From Paulinella micropora (lineage: Eukaryota; Cercozoa; Imbricatea; Euglyphida): 64,000 bases of DNA. The stretch spans positions 458,593 to 522,592 of the forward strand of contig BJOX01000344.1 of assembly GCA_009731375.1 (NCBI GenBank), written 5' to 3'. The notes under the pieces are model-generated. The model did not search any database, was not told the DNA's origin, and saw only the letters and a list, made by a program, of their open reading frames with translations. This document shows, piece after piece, positions 20,069-29,340 of the stretch. The translations under genes and the position numbers were made by a program. Position 1 is the stretch's first letter; each line of letters begins with the position of its first letter.

Positions 20069-20297
20069 GTACCGGGTATTTCCCGCATAAATATTCATGC
20101 TATGATCATTTATAATTATATTCTCAGAAGCGGATTGTATTAATTCTCGTATGTTATATTTCTCACATACTGTACATTGAGGGGAGTGATATAGGTGATT
20201 TGAGCGCGAGCGTGATTCAACGCGCGCCCAGTGACGTCGTACCTCCTTATAGGAGAAGAGGCATGACATGCCTGGACTTTCACCTTTCTCTTCCCTC

Positions 20298-20393
<96 letters not shown>

Positions 20394-21326
20394 NNNNNNN
20401 NNNCCCCCCCCCCCCCCCCCCCCCGTTAAGTTGTAACAAACATTCAGTTGCATAATTTTACAAAGTCGAGGGGGAGGATGAGGAGCGCCGCGGCGAAGGC
20501 TGATTCGGGCCCCGGAAGCTTACTAAGTATGTGCGTGTTCCCGTGCTGCGTAAAGCTCGGGAACACGCACTACCTTATAGATTGTATTGCTCAGATGCTG
20601 AAAACCCTTTGTAATCACACTATATACATAAAAATCGATAAGAGGCCAACTTGGGGGTGGAGTGGTAGACGAAGGGCGATTGATCAGACTATATGTCTTG
20701 ATAGGCCCCGGGCATCTACCCGACCCCCCAGACCCGCTGATAATTACAGATATTTGTATTTGTGATATATATTATATTACTTTTGTTACTTTTATATACC
20801 CCCTTACGGGAAGCGCTTCCAAATTTTAGTTTTCATATTATGATCATATGTGAATATGTATTATATATACACATATATATTTTTCATATATTCGCCCGCA
20901 GTGAATAACTCCAGACTAAAATTTCTCTGTCTGCCTGTCTGTCTGTCTGTCAGTCAGTCAGTCTGTAACGCTGTTTTCTTTTTTATTTCTGCAACGGCTC
21001 TCCCAACATTGTGCAAAACCATTGCGCTAATAAAAGTGGTCCGGAAAGCTTTGGCATGAGAAAACCAGAATTCTGTGGCGGGGTTGCTTTTTCAAATTAT
21101 TGCCCGGAAATTCATCCAAAGATCAAGCAAAAGCTTTTTTGCATGGAGTTTTAGTGGTTCTCCCTTGATGTCTAAATAAAGAAAGAATAGAAGAAAATGA
21201 AAAAATAGAATAAAAGAAAGAAAGAAAGAAAGAAAGAAAAAACAAAAAGGGAAAGAAAGTGAGGGAGGGAGGGGTGGGGGGGAAGGAGGATTGCGAGACA
21301 CGCACACACACACACACACACACCGA
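20069..21326. other. 3' end of copia region and spacer, no gene
   Basis: A purine-rich tract (gaggggagtg, about 20178-20187) could be the polypurine tract that precedes a 3' LTR. Poly-C with a 10-N gap spans 20301-20424. A perfect 13-bp hairpin lies at 20531-20570. AAATTTTAGT (about 20822) and ACTAAAATTT (about 20913) form another inverted pair. GTCT/CAGT repeats at 20930-20966, GAAA array at 21215-21240, CA array at 21300-21322. No coding signal recognised. Confidence 0.6.
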
Positions 21327-21633
21327 CTACTATAGGTATTACTATAGCACACTTATCTTTTATGTAAAATAAGGCTATTTTTATATAAATTAGTCTTACT
21401 ATTAATTTCAATAAAAATATACATAATTTTATCTAAATTCAATATAACATGAATTAAGCCTTAAATAGTCTATTTGAATTTCTCTCAAACGCTTAAAAAA
21501 AGATAACTCATCTATCTTTTGCCAAATAAACACTAAGATACATTAAAACCTGTTTCTTTGTTTTTTCTGCTGTGCTAGACTTGGTTATCTTTTTTGAAAA
21601 AATTAAAAGTCCTCCCTATTGCGAGTTTGATTA
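21327..21633. repeat. Polinton left terminal inverted repeat
   Basis: Starts CTACTATAGGTATTACTATA and ends near GCGAGTTTGATTA. Matches the reverse complement of 40092-40405 with only scattered substitutions and a few small indels, so both arms are recent copies of each other. Confidence 0.92.
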
Positions 21634-21668
21634 TTTTCTATTTAAATAAATAAAAATTATATTATATA

Positions 21669-21708
21669 TATAAAAAAATGACGAGCGATTTTTGCTATAT
21701 AACACAAA
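21669..21708 (+). promoter_or_regulatory. Putative Polinton promoter motif
   Basis: TATAAAAAAATGACGAGCGA followed by TTTTTGCTATATAACAC, about 20-60 bp before the first ORF. Nearly the same 37 nt recur at 28481-28515. A TATA-like box followed by a conserved block suggests a shared promoter or other cis element; the role is inferred only. Confidence 0.4.
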
Positions 21709-21729
21709 AACAAGTTTTTGTTTATATAA

Positions 21730-21951
21730 ATGGGTAGAAAACCTACATATACTGCGGAGGAGGCAAGGGCAAAACATGCTGAACGCATGAGAGAATATCA
21801 GAGAAGAAATAAAGAGAAAGCACTTATGAGAGCAAAAGAATATTATCAAAAAAACAAGGCAGACATACTGAGAAAATCAAAAGAGAAAAGAGAAAAAATC
21901 AAGGCAGACCTTATTAGGCTCCAGAGTATTGTTGGCCAAATTGAGACCTAA
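21730..21951 (+). CDS. Small basic helical protein (73 aa), first Polinton gene
   Basis: Intact 73-codon ORF just inside the left TIR, start ATG-GGT-AGA. The protein is highly charged, with repeats of the form EYxxKNKxxIxxKxKEKR, predicted to be a long basic helix. Similar short Lys-rich helices occur in many protist viruses; I do not recognise a defined family. Placed before PolB in the same direction, so a DNA-binding or terminal-protein-like role could be imagined, without direct support. Confidence 0.6.
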   Translation: MGRKPTYTAEEARAKHAERMREYQRRNKEKALMRAKEYYQKNKADILRKSKEKREKIKADLIRLQSIVGQIET

Positions 21952-22026
21952 AAAAAAAATTCATATTAAAGATAATAGAATATTTTATATATATATATAT
22001 TTTTTATATATAAAAGAAAAACATTT

Positions 22027-25000
22027 TTGGAAAAATTATATTCCAATCAATATATGTCGAACACCATCGACTATGGCGGGCACACATGGAACCTAGACAA
22101 ACTTACAGAGGCAAATATAACATTCCAAACAAGGCAAAACAAGTTGTATGTGAAAAAACCAAATGGTAGTAGGTTTTACGACATAACAACAACAAGGGGA
22201 GCACTATCTGACCCTGAAAGGTTTTATTCTGAACCTGAGCGAAAACAAAGGGAACGAAAATATGTAGAGCCACAAGTAATTGAGTTCAATGGCTATAAAC
22301 TGATAAGGATAGACACTGAACACAAACTACCTGTGGGGCAATCTGTATATACTATAAAATTAAGTAAATCAATGTCTCAAAAAGTGAAAAAGTTTCCATT
22401 AGAGGGTATCATAGGCATGATTGGATCTATAATTGAAGACTTTAAAACACTTTACAAAGACAATGACTTAATACAAATACGTATTAGTGCTATTCCTTCA
22501 ACTTGGAATGTACAAAACCAAAAATTAATAAAAGTAAAAGATTTCAATTTAGAAGATATACTGACTAGATTAGAATCTATACTGCAATCAAACGACGATA
22601 ACTATATGGACGAAGAAGGAGCAACAATGGAACTTATTGATTTCAATTTTGTGGGTGTAAGGATGCCAGAAGGAGGAGCAAGATTGAAAGCAATAACAGA
22701 AACAGACATATATAAAAAGAAAGGTGTGATACGAATAAACAATGATGACAACATATGTTTGGCAAGGGCAATAGTTGTAGCAAAGGCAAAAATAGAAAAG
22801 CATCAAAAGTATTCACAAATTAAGGACGGACGCAGAATTCAAGACGAACTGGCAAACAAACTACATGAGGAGGCTGGTGTCATGAAAGATTTATGTGGGC
22901 TTTCTGAAATTAGTGAGTTTGCTAAGCACATTGACTACAAAATTGTTATTGTTGAATATCCAAAACAAAATCGTTTATAAGACAGAAAAAGAATATATAC
23001 ATACTAAAAACAATGAACCATTACGACACCATAACAAGTATGAAAGCATTCTTATCAATGCAAAACTTCTGCGAGAAGTGTATGAAGAGATACGAACATA
23101 ATCACGCATGTGAATTCAAATGTAATATATGTCTAACCGAAGGATGTAAAGGATATGACAATATTTCAAAATGGAAAACGTGCAATGAGTGTAATAGAAA
23201 GTTTCCTAATGATGAATGTTTCAACAATCATAAACAAAATAAGTTGTGTGATGTAAAGAAAAAATGTATCTCGTGTGCTAAGACATACAAAGGAGAACAT
23301 AAATGCGGATATGAAAAATGTAGGAACTGCAAAGAACTAAAACCTTTATGGCACCAATGTGAGATAAAGAAAAAAAGTCATACACACACCATCAACAAAA
23401 TATGTATTCTTTGATTTTGAGGCAAATCAAGAGACGGGAATACATATTATCAACCATTCAGAAAGTCAATATTTTGATGACGGCAGTCAATTTGTGCTGA
23501 AATGGTTGATTGAAAAAGGCAGAACTCCATTTGTAATCTATGAAGGTGGAAAAATAAATGATGATATATCTATTGGTAATGGAAAAGAACAGATTAGATT
23601 TATAAATAGTCTATCTTTCCTTACTATGCCTCTATCTGACTTTCCTGATACATTTGGACTTACTGAATTAAAGAAAGGATATTTTCCTCACTTTTTCAAT
23701 AAAACAGAAAACCAATCATACATAGGAAAAATGCCAGACAAAGATGACTATGGCTATAACTCATTTTCAAAGAAGAAAAGAGAGGATTTCCTAAATAGTA
23801 TGATGAGCAAAAAAGCAAGTATTTGATTTCAATAAAGAAATGATTGAATATTGTCATAGTGATGTAGATATACGAAGGCGGGGGTGTATTGAGTTTAGGA
23901 AGCAATTTATGGAGTTTGGTATTGATCCATTTCAATACGCAACAATTGCCTCTACGTGTATGGCACTATTCAAAGCAAACTATATGCCTGAGGACAGCAT
24001 AGCAGTCATACCAACAAACAGAACAGACAAAGCAAAAACAAGTCGTATGTGTGTGGAATGGTTAGCATACAGAGAAAAAAAGGACAATGCCAATATTCAA
24101 CATGGTCTAAATGGTAAAGAAAAAATATTAAATTTACCGAAAGGTGTGAAAGCCTACTTAGACAGATATGACGAGAAAACAAAAACGGCATATGAGTTCC
24201 ATGGTTGTTATTGGCACGGGTGTCCTGAGTGCTTTAATGGAAATGAACTGAATAGAGAAAGGTCTGTTAATAAAACATTTGGACAACTATACAAGGAAAC
24301 TAAACTACGAGAAACTTTAATGTCAGCATCCTGAAGTTAGTCAATTAATAACAATATGGGGGTGTCAATGGAATAAGATAAGAACAAAGGAAGAATTCAA
24401 GGGCACAATAGAAGAGACATTAAGAGAACAAGAAACAATCAATCCACGGCATGCTATGTTTGGTGGAAGAGTGAATGCTCTGTCTCTATACTGGAGGTCA
24501 ATGAGCGAGTATCAGTATGCTAAGTATATAGATGTGTGCTCTCTCTATCCGACGTTTATGTACTATGACCCATATCCTGTGAAACACCACCAAGCAATAA
24601 GAGGAAAAGAAGCATATGATATGTTGAATAATAAAACAGCATTTGGCATAGCAAAAATAAAAATACTACCACCTAGAGGACTAATTCACCCAGTCCTTCC
24701 ATGTCAAGATAGAGGAAAGATGATGTATTATCTATGTGATAAATGTGGTAAGGAAGGCTTACAGGACAAATGTCAGCACACTGACGAGGACAGAATACTG
24801 ACAGGCACATGGGCAACACCACTTATTTACAAAGCAATCCAAAAAGGCTACAGACTTATTAAAACTTATGAATTATGGCATTGGAATGAACAGACAACTA
24901 AACTATTCAAAGAATATATTAAGACATTTTTAAGAGTGAAACAGGAATCAAGTGGCTATCCTTCAAATGTTATAACAGAAGAAGACAAAGACAACTACAT

Positions 25001-25981
25001 TAAGGACTATGAAGAAAAGATGAAAATTAAATTAGATAAAAGCAAGATTGAAAAGAATGAAGGTAGAAGGGCTGTGGCAAAACTCTGTCTGAACTCACTA
25101 TGGGGAAAATTTGGACAACAAAACAACAAGACACAAACAAAAATTGTAAGGAGTGAAGCAGAACTATACAAAATACTAAATGACAAAAAGATAAATGAAG
25201 TATCTATTAATGTGATAAACAAAAAATGCCTAGAACTATCTTACAACCTACACCCAGAAAAAGTATCAGACCCCTACAATACAAATATCTGTGTAGCAAT
25301 ATTTACTACAGCACACGCACAGATGAGATTGTATGATATGATGGACAGATGATTAGGTAATAGAGTATTATACCACGACACAGATAGTGTGATTTATTCG
25401 GTAGATGAAAAAGAAGGACAGACAACAATACCAACAGGAGATTTATTGGGGCAATGGACAGACGAATTGATAGACAAAAAACAAGGTGAGCAGAAAGATA
25501 ACCACATTTGTTGGAGCAGGTCCTAAATCATACGGCTACATACTAGATGACGGCTACAAAAATGAAATTAAAGGGGTTCTCAATGAATTACGAGACTTGT
25601 AAGAAATTGAACTTGGTTAATATGTTTAGTATTATAAGCAATGGATTACAAGTACAAGACACTGAACTATCTAAGAAGGCATATGAAGAATTAGAGGACT
25701 TACTTGAAACAAAAGGTGAAAAGTGTATAGCAATGAATGTGGCAGAGGCTGGAAATGTAACCATACACACCAACAGCAAAATAACGAGAAACAAAAAGAC
25801 TAAAACAATTTCGTCTGAGCACATACAAAAGATATTTTCATTTACTTACACTAAAAGAGTAATACAAAGAAAACCAGATTACAACATTACCATACGGCTA
25901 TTAATGATAATTTATTCATGCACTTTGTGCCTTCATAAAACATCGATAGCAAGTAAAGAAAAAAAAAACGATGTTTGTTGA
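22027..25981 (+). pseudogene. Protein-primed family B DNA polymerase (PolB), frameshifted
   Basis: Replicates the element from its TIRs. Order: N-terminal domain with 'INNDDNICLARAIVVAKAK' (22027-22980); Cys/His-rich insert (23013-23414, about eight CxxC-type pairs); 3'-5' exonuclease with FFDFEANQETG (about 23410) and YCHSDVDIRRRGC (about 23850); TPV/endonuclease-like FHGCYWHGCPECF (about 24200); polymerase motif A YIDVCSLYPTF (about 24520), motif B KLCLNSLWGKFG (about 25080), motif C YHDTDS (about 25370), then GAGPKSYGYI. At least six frame changes plus an in-frame TGA (25351-25353) between DR and LGNRV break it. All catalytic motifs remain, so damage is recent or partly sequencing error. 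Typical length for the family (about 1200-1300 aa). Confidence 0.92.
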
Positions 25982-26003
25982 AGACGTGTCTGAAACAAAT
26001 ATC
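25938..26003 (+). repeat. Polinton hairpin motif, copy a
   Basis: AAACATCG (25938-25945) and CGATGTTT (25969-25976) with an A-rich loop, continuing into GTTGAAGACGTGTCTGAAAC AAATATC. The 35-nt right part matches the reverse complement of 39046-39081. Lies at the end of PolB. Confidence 0.8.
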
Positions 26004-26298
26004 AAAAAAGGAATTTACAAAAAAAAAGAAAAAAAGAAAAAAGGCAAAGCAAAATATGGAAAATTAAGAGTAAGCGGTGAAAGTTGAACCGCCGACAATG
26101 ACTGGCAACACCACCGACATACTGATTTACGCCACACATCACCTTGACAGATGACAAATAAATTTTTTGTGTTGTGTTTTTTTCCTCAGTCAATGCACAA
26201 TGGCATCACATGGTTTTTCTGAGAAAATGCGAAAACGCAGAAACATTTCTACGTTTTCGCAGTTTTGGCCTACTTTCTCGCAGTTCTTCTTGAAGAGA
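26004..26298. other. Polinton spacer with hairpins
   Basis: No convincing gene. TGCGAAAACG (about 26227) and CGTTTTCGCA (about 26251) form a 10-bp stem just upstream of the next ORF. A tRNA-like stretch on the minus strand (about 26076-26146) was considered and rejected. Confidence 0.5.
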
Positions 26299-26665
26299 TG
26301 AGTGATTTTATTGATAATGAAGCCAAAGAGGCTAATGAAATTTCAAGCGAAAGTGAGTTAGAAATAGAAAGAGAAGAAAGTAATTGGATTGATTATTATT
26401 CTGACAAGAGCAACAAAAAAATTATTTCTGACAAAATATTTTTGGAAACTAAGAACAAAAACTTGTCCAAAAAAAAAAGATTATTGAAACGAGAACTTTG
26501 CGATGTTGAATCAAGACTGGAAGCAGTTTATCAGAGAGATGAGGAACTAAAATAAGACAAAAGACGAATGGAAGAGGAGAGAAAAGTTAAGAGGCAGAGA
26601 CTTAGAAAGGAAAAAGAGACCAAGAAAGAAATCGCATTTTTGGAAAAGTGGTTAGAAAAAAAATA
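26299..26665 (+). pseudogene. Coiled-coil protein, interrupted
   Basis: Starts with ATG at 26299 (MSDFIDNEAKEANEISSESE). Acidic N-terminus, then Lys/Glu/Arg-rich heptad-like sequence. One in-frame TAA at about 26553 splits it, after which the same frame continues (RRMEEERKVKRQRLRKEKE) to 26665. Unknown family; about 122 codons in total. Confidence 0.5.
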
Positions 26666-26673
26666 AATTTCCA

Positions 26674-26784
26674 ATGTCTCGCCAAGAGGAAATTTTCGCA
26701 CGTAATTTGATTGAACAAGGTGATACATTTGATGAAGTTATAGTTAAGTATAAATTGTATGTTAATGGAGGGAGAGTGGAGTAA
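26674..26784 (+). CDS. Short ORF (36 aa), unknown
   Basis: ATG at 26674, stop TAA at 26784. Encodes MSRQEEIFARNLIEQGDTFD... and ends GGRVE. Sits 9 bp after the coiled-coil gene in the same direction. Too short to classify. Confidence 0.35.
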   Translation: MSRQEEIFARNLIEQGDTFDEVIVKYKLYVNGGRVE

Positions 26785-27002
26785 AAAAAAATAGTTGTGT
26801 GATCTGTGCTGTCTGCCTACCTGCTCACTTCTCATCAATGAACATGACACACATTTCACTACAACATAAAAGCACACTTATTACTTGACTATTTTCAAAA
26901 AATTATTTATCGCCTATTTATTTACGAAAACATAAAAAAAAACGGCTTCAAGGCACTGCCCACACATGTTTTTTTGTGTTTTTTGGTGTGGGGCAGGTTC
27001 GA

Positions 27003-27353
27003 TGCCTCCCAAGAAGAAGTCTCCTTCCAAGCCGACTGAGGCGGAGGTTCAAGTGCCGGAGGCTCATGTGCCAACTGATGCGCCTACTGAAGTTCCTGCC
27101 GAGGCGCCTACCACCCTGACTCCAAGCATCCATTGCACGAAGACCCTGAGGCTCAGACTGAGTGCGCAAAGCAAAAAATACGAGTCCTTTTGAGAAGTTG
27201 GGAGTAATGAAGGAGGATGAGTCAGAAAAGTATTGGGAAGAGAAACAAGTTTGGGTTAAGATTTCCGACAAGTACGATGAGCCAGACCAAGTGGCTGAGA
27301 AGAAAAAACCTGATTTCAAAGAAGCAGTTTTGATGGGGGAAACCAGACCTTAA
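27003..27353 (+). pseudogene. Pro/Glu/Ala-rich protein, frameshifted
   Basis: ATG at 27003 (MPPKKKSPSKPTEAEVQ...). N-terminal half is basic then Pro/Glu/Ala-rich; a frame change near 27160 leads to the second half (SPFEKLGVMKEDESEKYWEE...) ending GETRP at 27353. Preceded by a hairpin (CTGCCCACAC / GTGTGGGGCAG, about 26955-26996). Unknown function. Confidence 0.45.
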
Positions 27354-27449
27354 TAGTTATGTTGCTCTTGGAGACGACGGGGTGATAAGGGTCTGGTTTG
27401 AAAGGTTATTATATCAAAAAGAAAGGGTTTCCTTTCTACACAAAGGCAG

Positions 27450-28473
27450 CTATAAGTCGAGAATGACTTTCTTTTTTCTTTCGCGTGTTCCAGTGCGGAC
27501 ATTTGATTGGTCTATTTTCTCCCGTTTAAGTAAATGCTTTGTTTGTTTTTCTTTTGTTAGTTGTTTCAGTTCTTTATTAATATCTGTCTCTTCCGGTTCG
27601 TTAGTTGCCTCTGTCTTTAATAAATGTCGTAGTGGAACAGTATCATCATTTGTTAATACAATCCGGTATCCCTTACGGGCTTGGACGGTGTAGATTTGCT
27701 TGCTCCATGTCTTTCCTCCCTTTTCTAGAATGTGTTTCTTGTTTAATTTTCTAACTCTGTCTCCTTCTTTGAAGCCAAATAAATATTTATCAACATATCT
27801 ATGTTGTTGGCTAATATCATTTCCTTTAAATACACCCTTTGGTGCCGCCTTAATCGCTGAATGTTCTTTCTTGTTATAATAATAAACAACATCTTCAATA
27901 TAACTTATCCAATCAAAATTACGATTAAAAGCCCATAATACGTGTAATCTTTCTCTTAGTGTTCTAACAAATCTATCAACAATACCTAACGAGTTATGGT
28001 CGCCTACTTCAACCATAAATTGTTCAATTCCGTTATTTATCATCCACTCACCAACGGCACCTTTAAACTCTCCACCATTGTCCGATATGTATGCTTTCGG
28101 CTTTGGTAATTTCTTGAGTGCATCTAAAACGGTGGTTGAAAATTTTTTTTATAGGTATCGCATAAGCATAACGACTATGAATATCAATCCAAATAAGGGC
28201 AAAATTATAATTTTTATTTTTTGTAGCAACCTTACTCATATCCATTAAATCAATATTAACCATATCTAATACCTTATCAGCCCATATTGTTGTCCCTCTA
28301 GTCCTTGGTTTAGTCTGACAAAATAATTCTTGAGCAGTGTTTGTCCGTTCTTCCTCTGTTGGTTCGCCTCGCGGAGTATCTTCTAGTTGTGTATCCTTAT
28401 TCTGTGCATTAATATTACTAGTTGTGTGTTTGTGTTCCATTGATATTTTAGAATTGCGCTTCGTGCTACGCAC
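27450..28473 (-). pseudogene. Polinton rve integrase, one frameshift
   Basis: Inserts the element into host DNA. N-terminal segment 28063-28473 has TTIWADKVLDMVNIDLMDMS (first catalytic Asp). A frame change in an A8 run near 28140 leads to 27450-28043, preceded in its frame by ISDNGGEFKG (second Asp) and containing GIVDRFVRTLRERL. C-terminal chromo/SH3-like domain (FGFKEGDRVRKLNKKH, GGKTWSKQIYTV) and a Lys-rich tail follow. The third acidic residue is Asp (VDRF) 34 residues after the second, where DDE integrases usually have Glu. The second element (61296-62114) shows the same Asp. Confidence 0.88.
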
Positions 28474-28604
28474 TCTCGCTTATAAAAAAATTACGAGTGA
28501 TTTTTGCTATAACACTACGTTTATATTCTAAAACATCGTTTTTTTTATTTTTTAATTTAATGTCAGTCGATGTTTTGTGATGACGGCAGTCAGAACAAAA
28601 TATC
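28442..28604 (+). repeat. Left arm of inner inverted repeat with hairpin motif b
   Basis: Contains GATATTTTAGAATTGCGCTT CGTGCTACGCACTCTCGCTTAT, a promoter-like block (28481-28515), and hairpin AAACATCG (28531-28538) / CGATGTTT (28568-28575) followed by a tail ending AAAATATC (28604). The reverse complement of 29213-29333 matches it apart from an extra ~40 nt here. It directly follows the stop of the Lys/Glu-rich gene. Confidence 0.8.
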
Positions 28605-28605
28605 A

Positions 28606-29130
28606 TTAGAATTTCAAAAATATCTTTTCTGCTTCCTTACTTTTTTTTTTATTCTTTGGTGTATTGTTATACACATTAACTAATATTTTTTCACTTCGTT
28701 TTTTACCGCCTCGCTGTTTTCCGCCTGTTGTTTCATAATCTTCGCTTTCTTCACTCTCACTTTCTTCTTCTTCTTCTTCGCTGTCATTCTCAGGCTTCTT
28801 GGGCTGTGGTGCTTTCTTTGCGGTTTTCTTCTTGGGCTTTTTAGCATTCTTTTTTATCTTTCTAAGCATATGATTTGCAATAATCTCAGACATATCAATT
28901 TCTCTATCGCTTTCGCTTGACTCATCTTCAATCTCAGGATTTTTAAGTATCTCTTTCGCAGCACCAACTTCAGCGTCCGTCTCAATAAGTTCTTCCACCG
29001 ATGCTTCTTTTAATTCTCCTTTTTTACGAAGCCTTTCACGTGCCCACTCGCCTTTCTACGTTCAGCATTTGCTCTGTTTGCTTGAACTGCTTTCTTCCAG
29101 TTTTCTTTTGAAGCCTCTTTTGACGGCATT
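28606..29130 (-). pseudogene. Lys/Glu-rich protein with conserved FLKF C-terminus
   Basis: Start ATG at 29130 (MPSKEASKENWKKAVQANRA), frame change near 29030, then 28606-28998. Acidic Ser/Glu stretches alternate with Lys-rich ones; the end has GGKK..., VNVYNNTP and EKIFLKF. The second element encodes a counterpart at 62380-62895 with GGKKAGRVNVNVYAGQP and KMFLKF, in the same place and orientation. Composition suggests a nucleic-acid or capsid-core binding protein; no named family recognised. Confidence 0.7.
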
Positions 29131-29212
29131 GTTTACCGACGAATGATATTACACGAGATAATTGCATTTTTTGTTAGTATAATTTAGCAAAAAAAAATTA
29201 AAATAATTATTT

Positions 29213-29333
29213 GATATTTTATTCTGACTTCGTCATCATAAAACATCGTTTCCAATTAAATTTTTTAAATTTTTTTTCCGATGTTTTAGAATAAGCGAGA
29301 GTGTGACAGCACGAAGCGCAATTCTAAAATATC
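29213..29333 (-). repeat. Right arm of inner inverted repeat with hairpin motif c
   Basis: Reverse-complement counterpart of 28442-28604. Hairpin AAACATCG (29241-29248) / CGATGTTT (29279-29286). It lies between the divergent Lys/Glu-rich gene and the fibre gene, so it may act as a two-way promoter region. Confidence 0.8.
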
Positions 29334-29340
29334 TATACAA

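Noticed and set aside
26076-26146. tRNA-like sequence on the minus strand of the Polinton (GGTTCAACTTTCACC)
   Set aside because: The T-loop would have nine bases, the acceptor stem does not pair, and the A box is poor.
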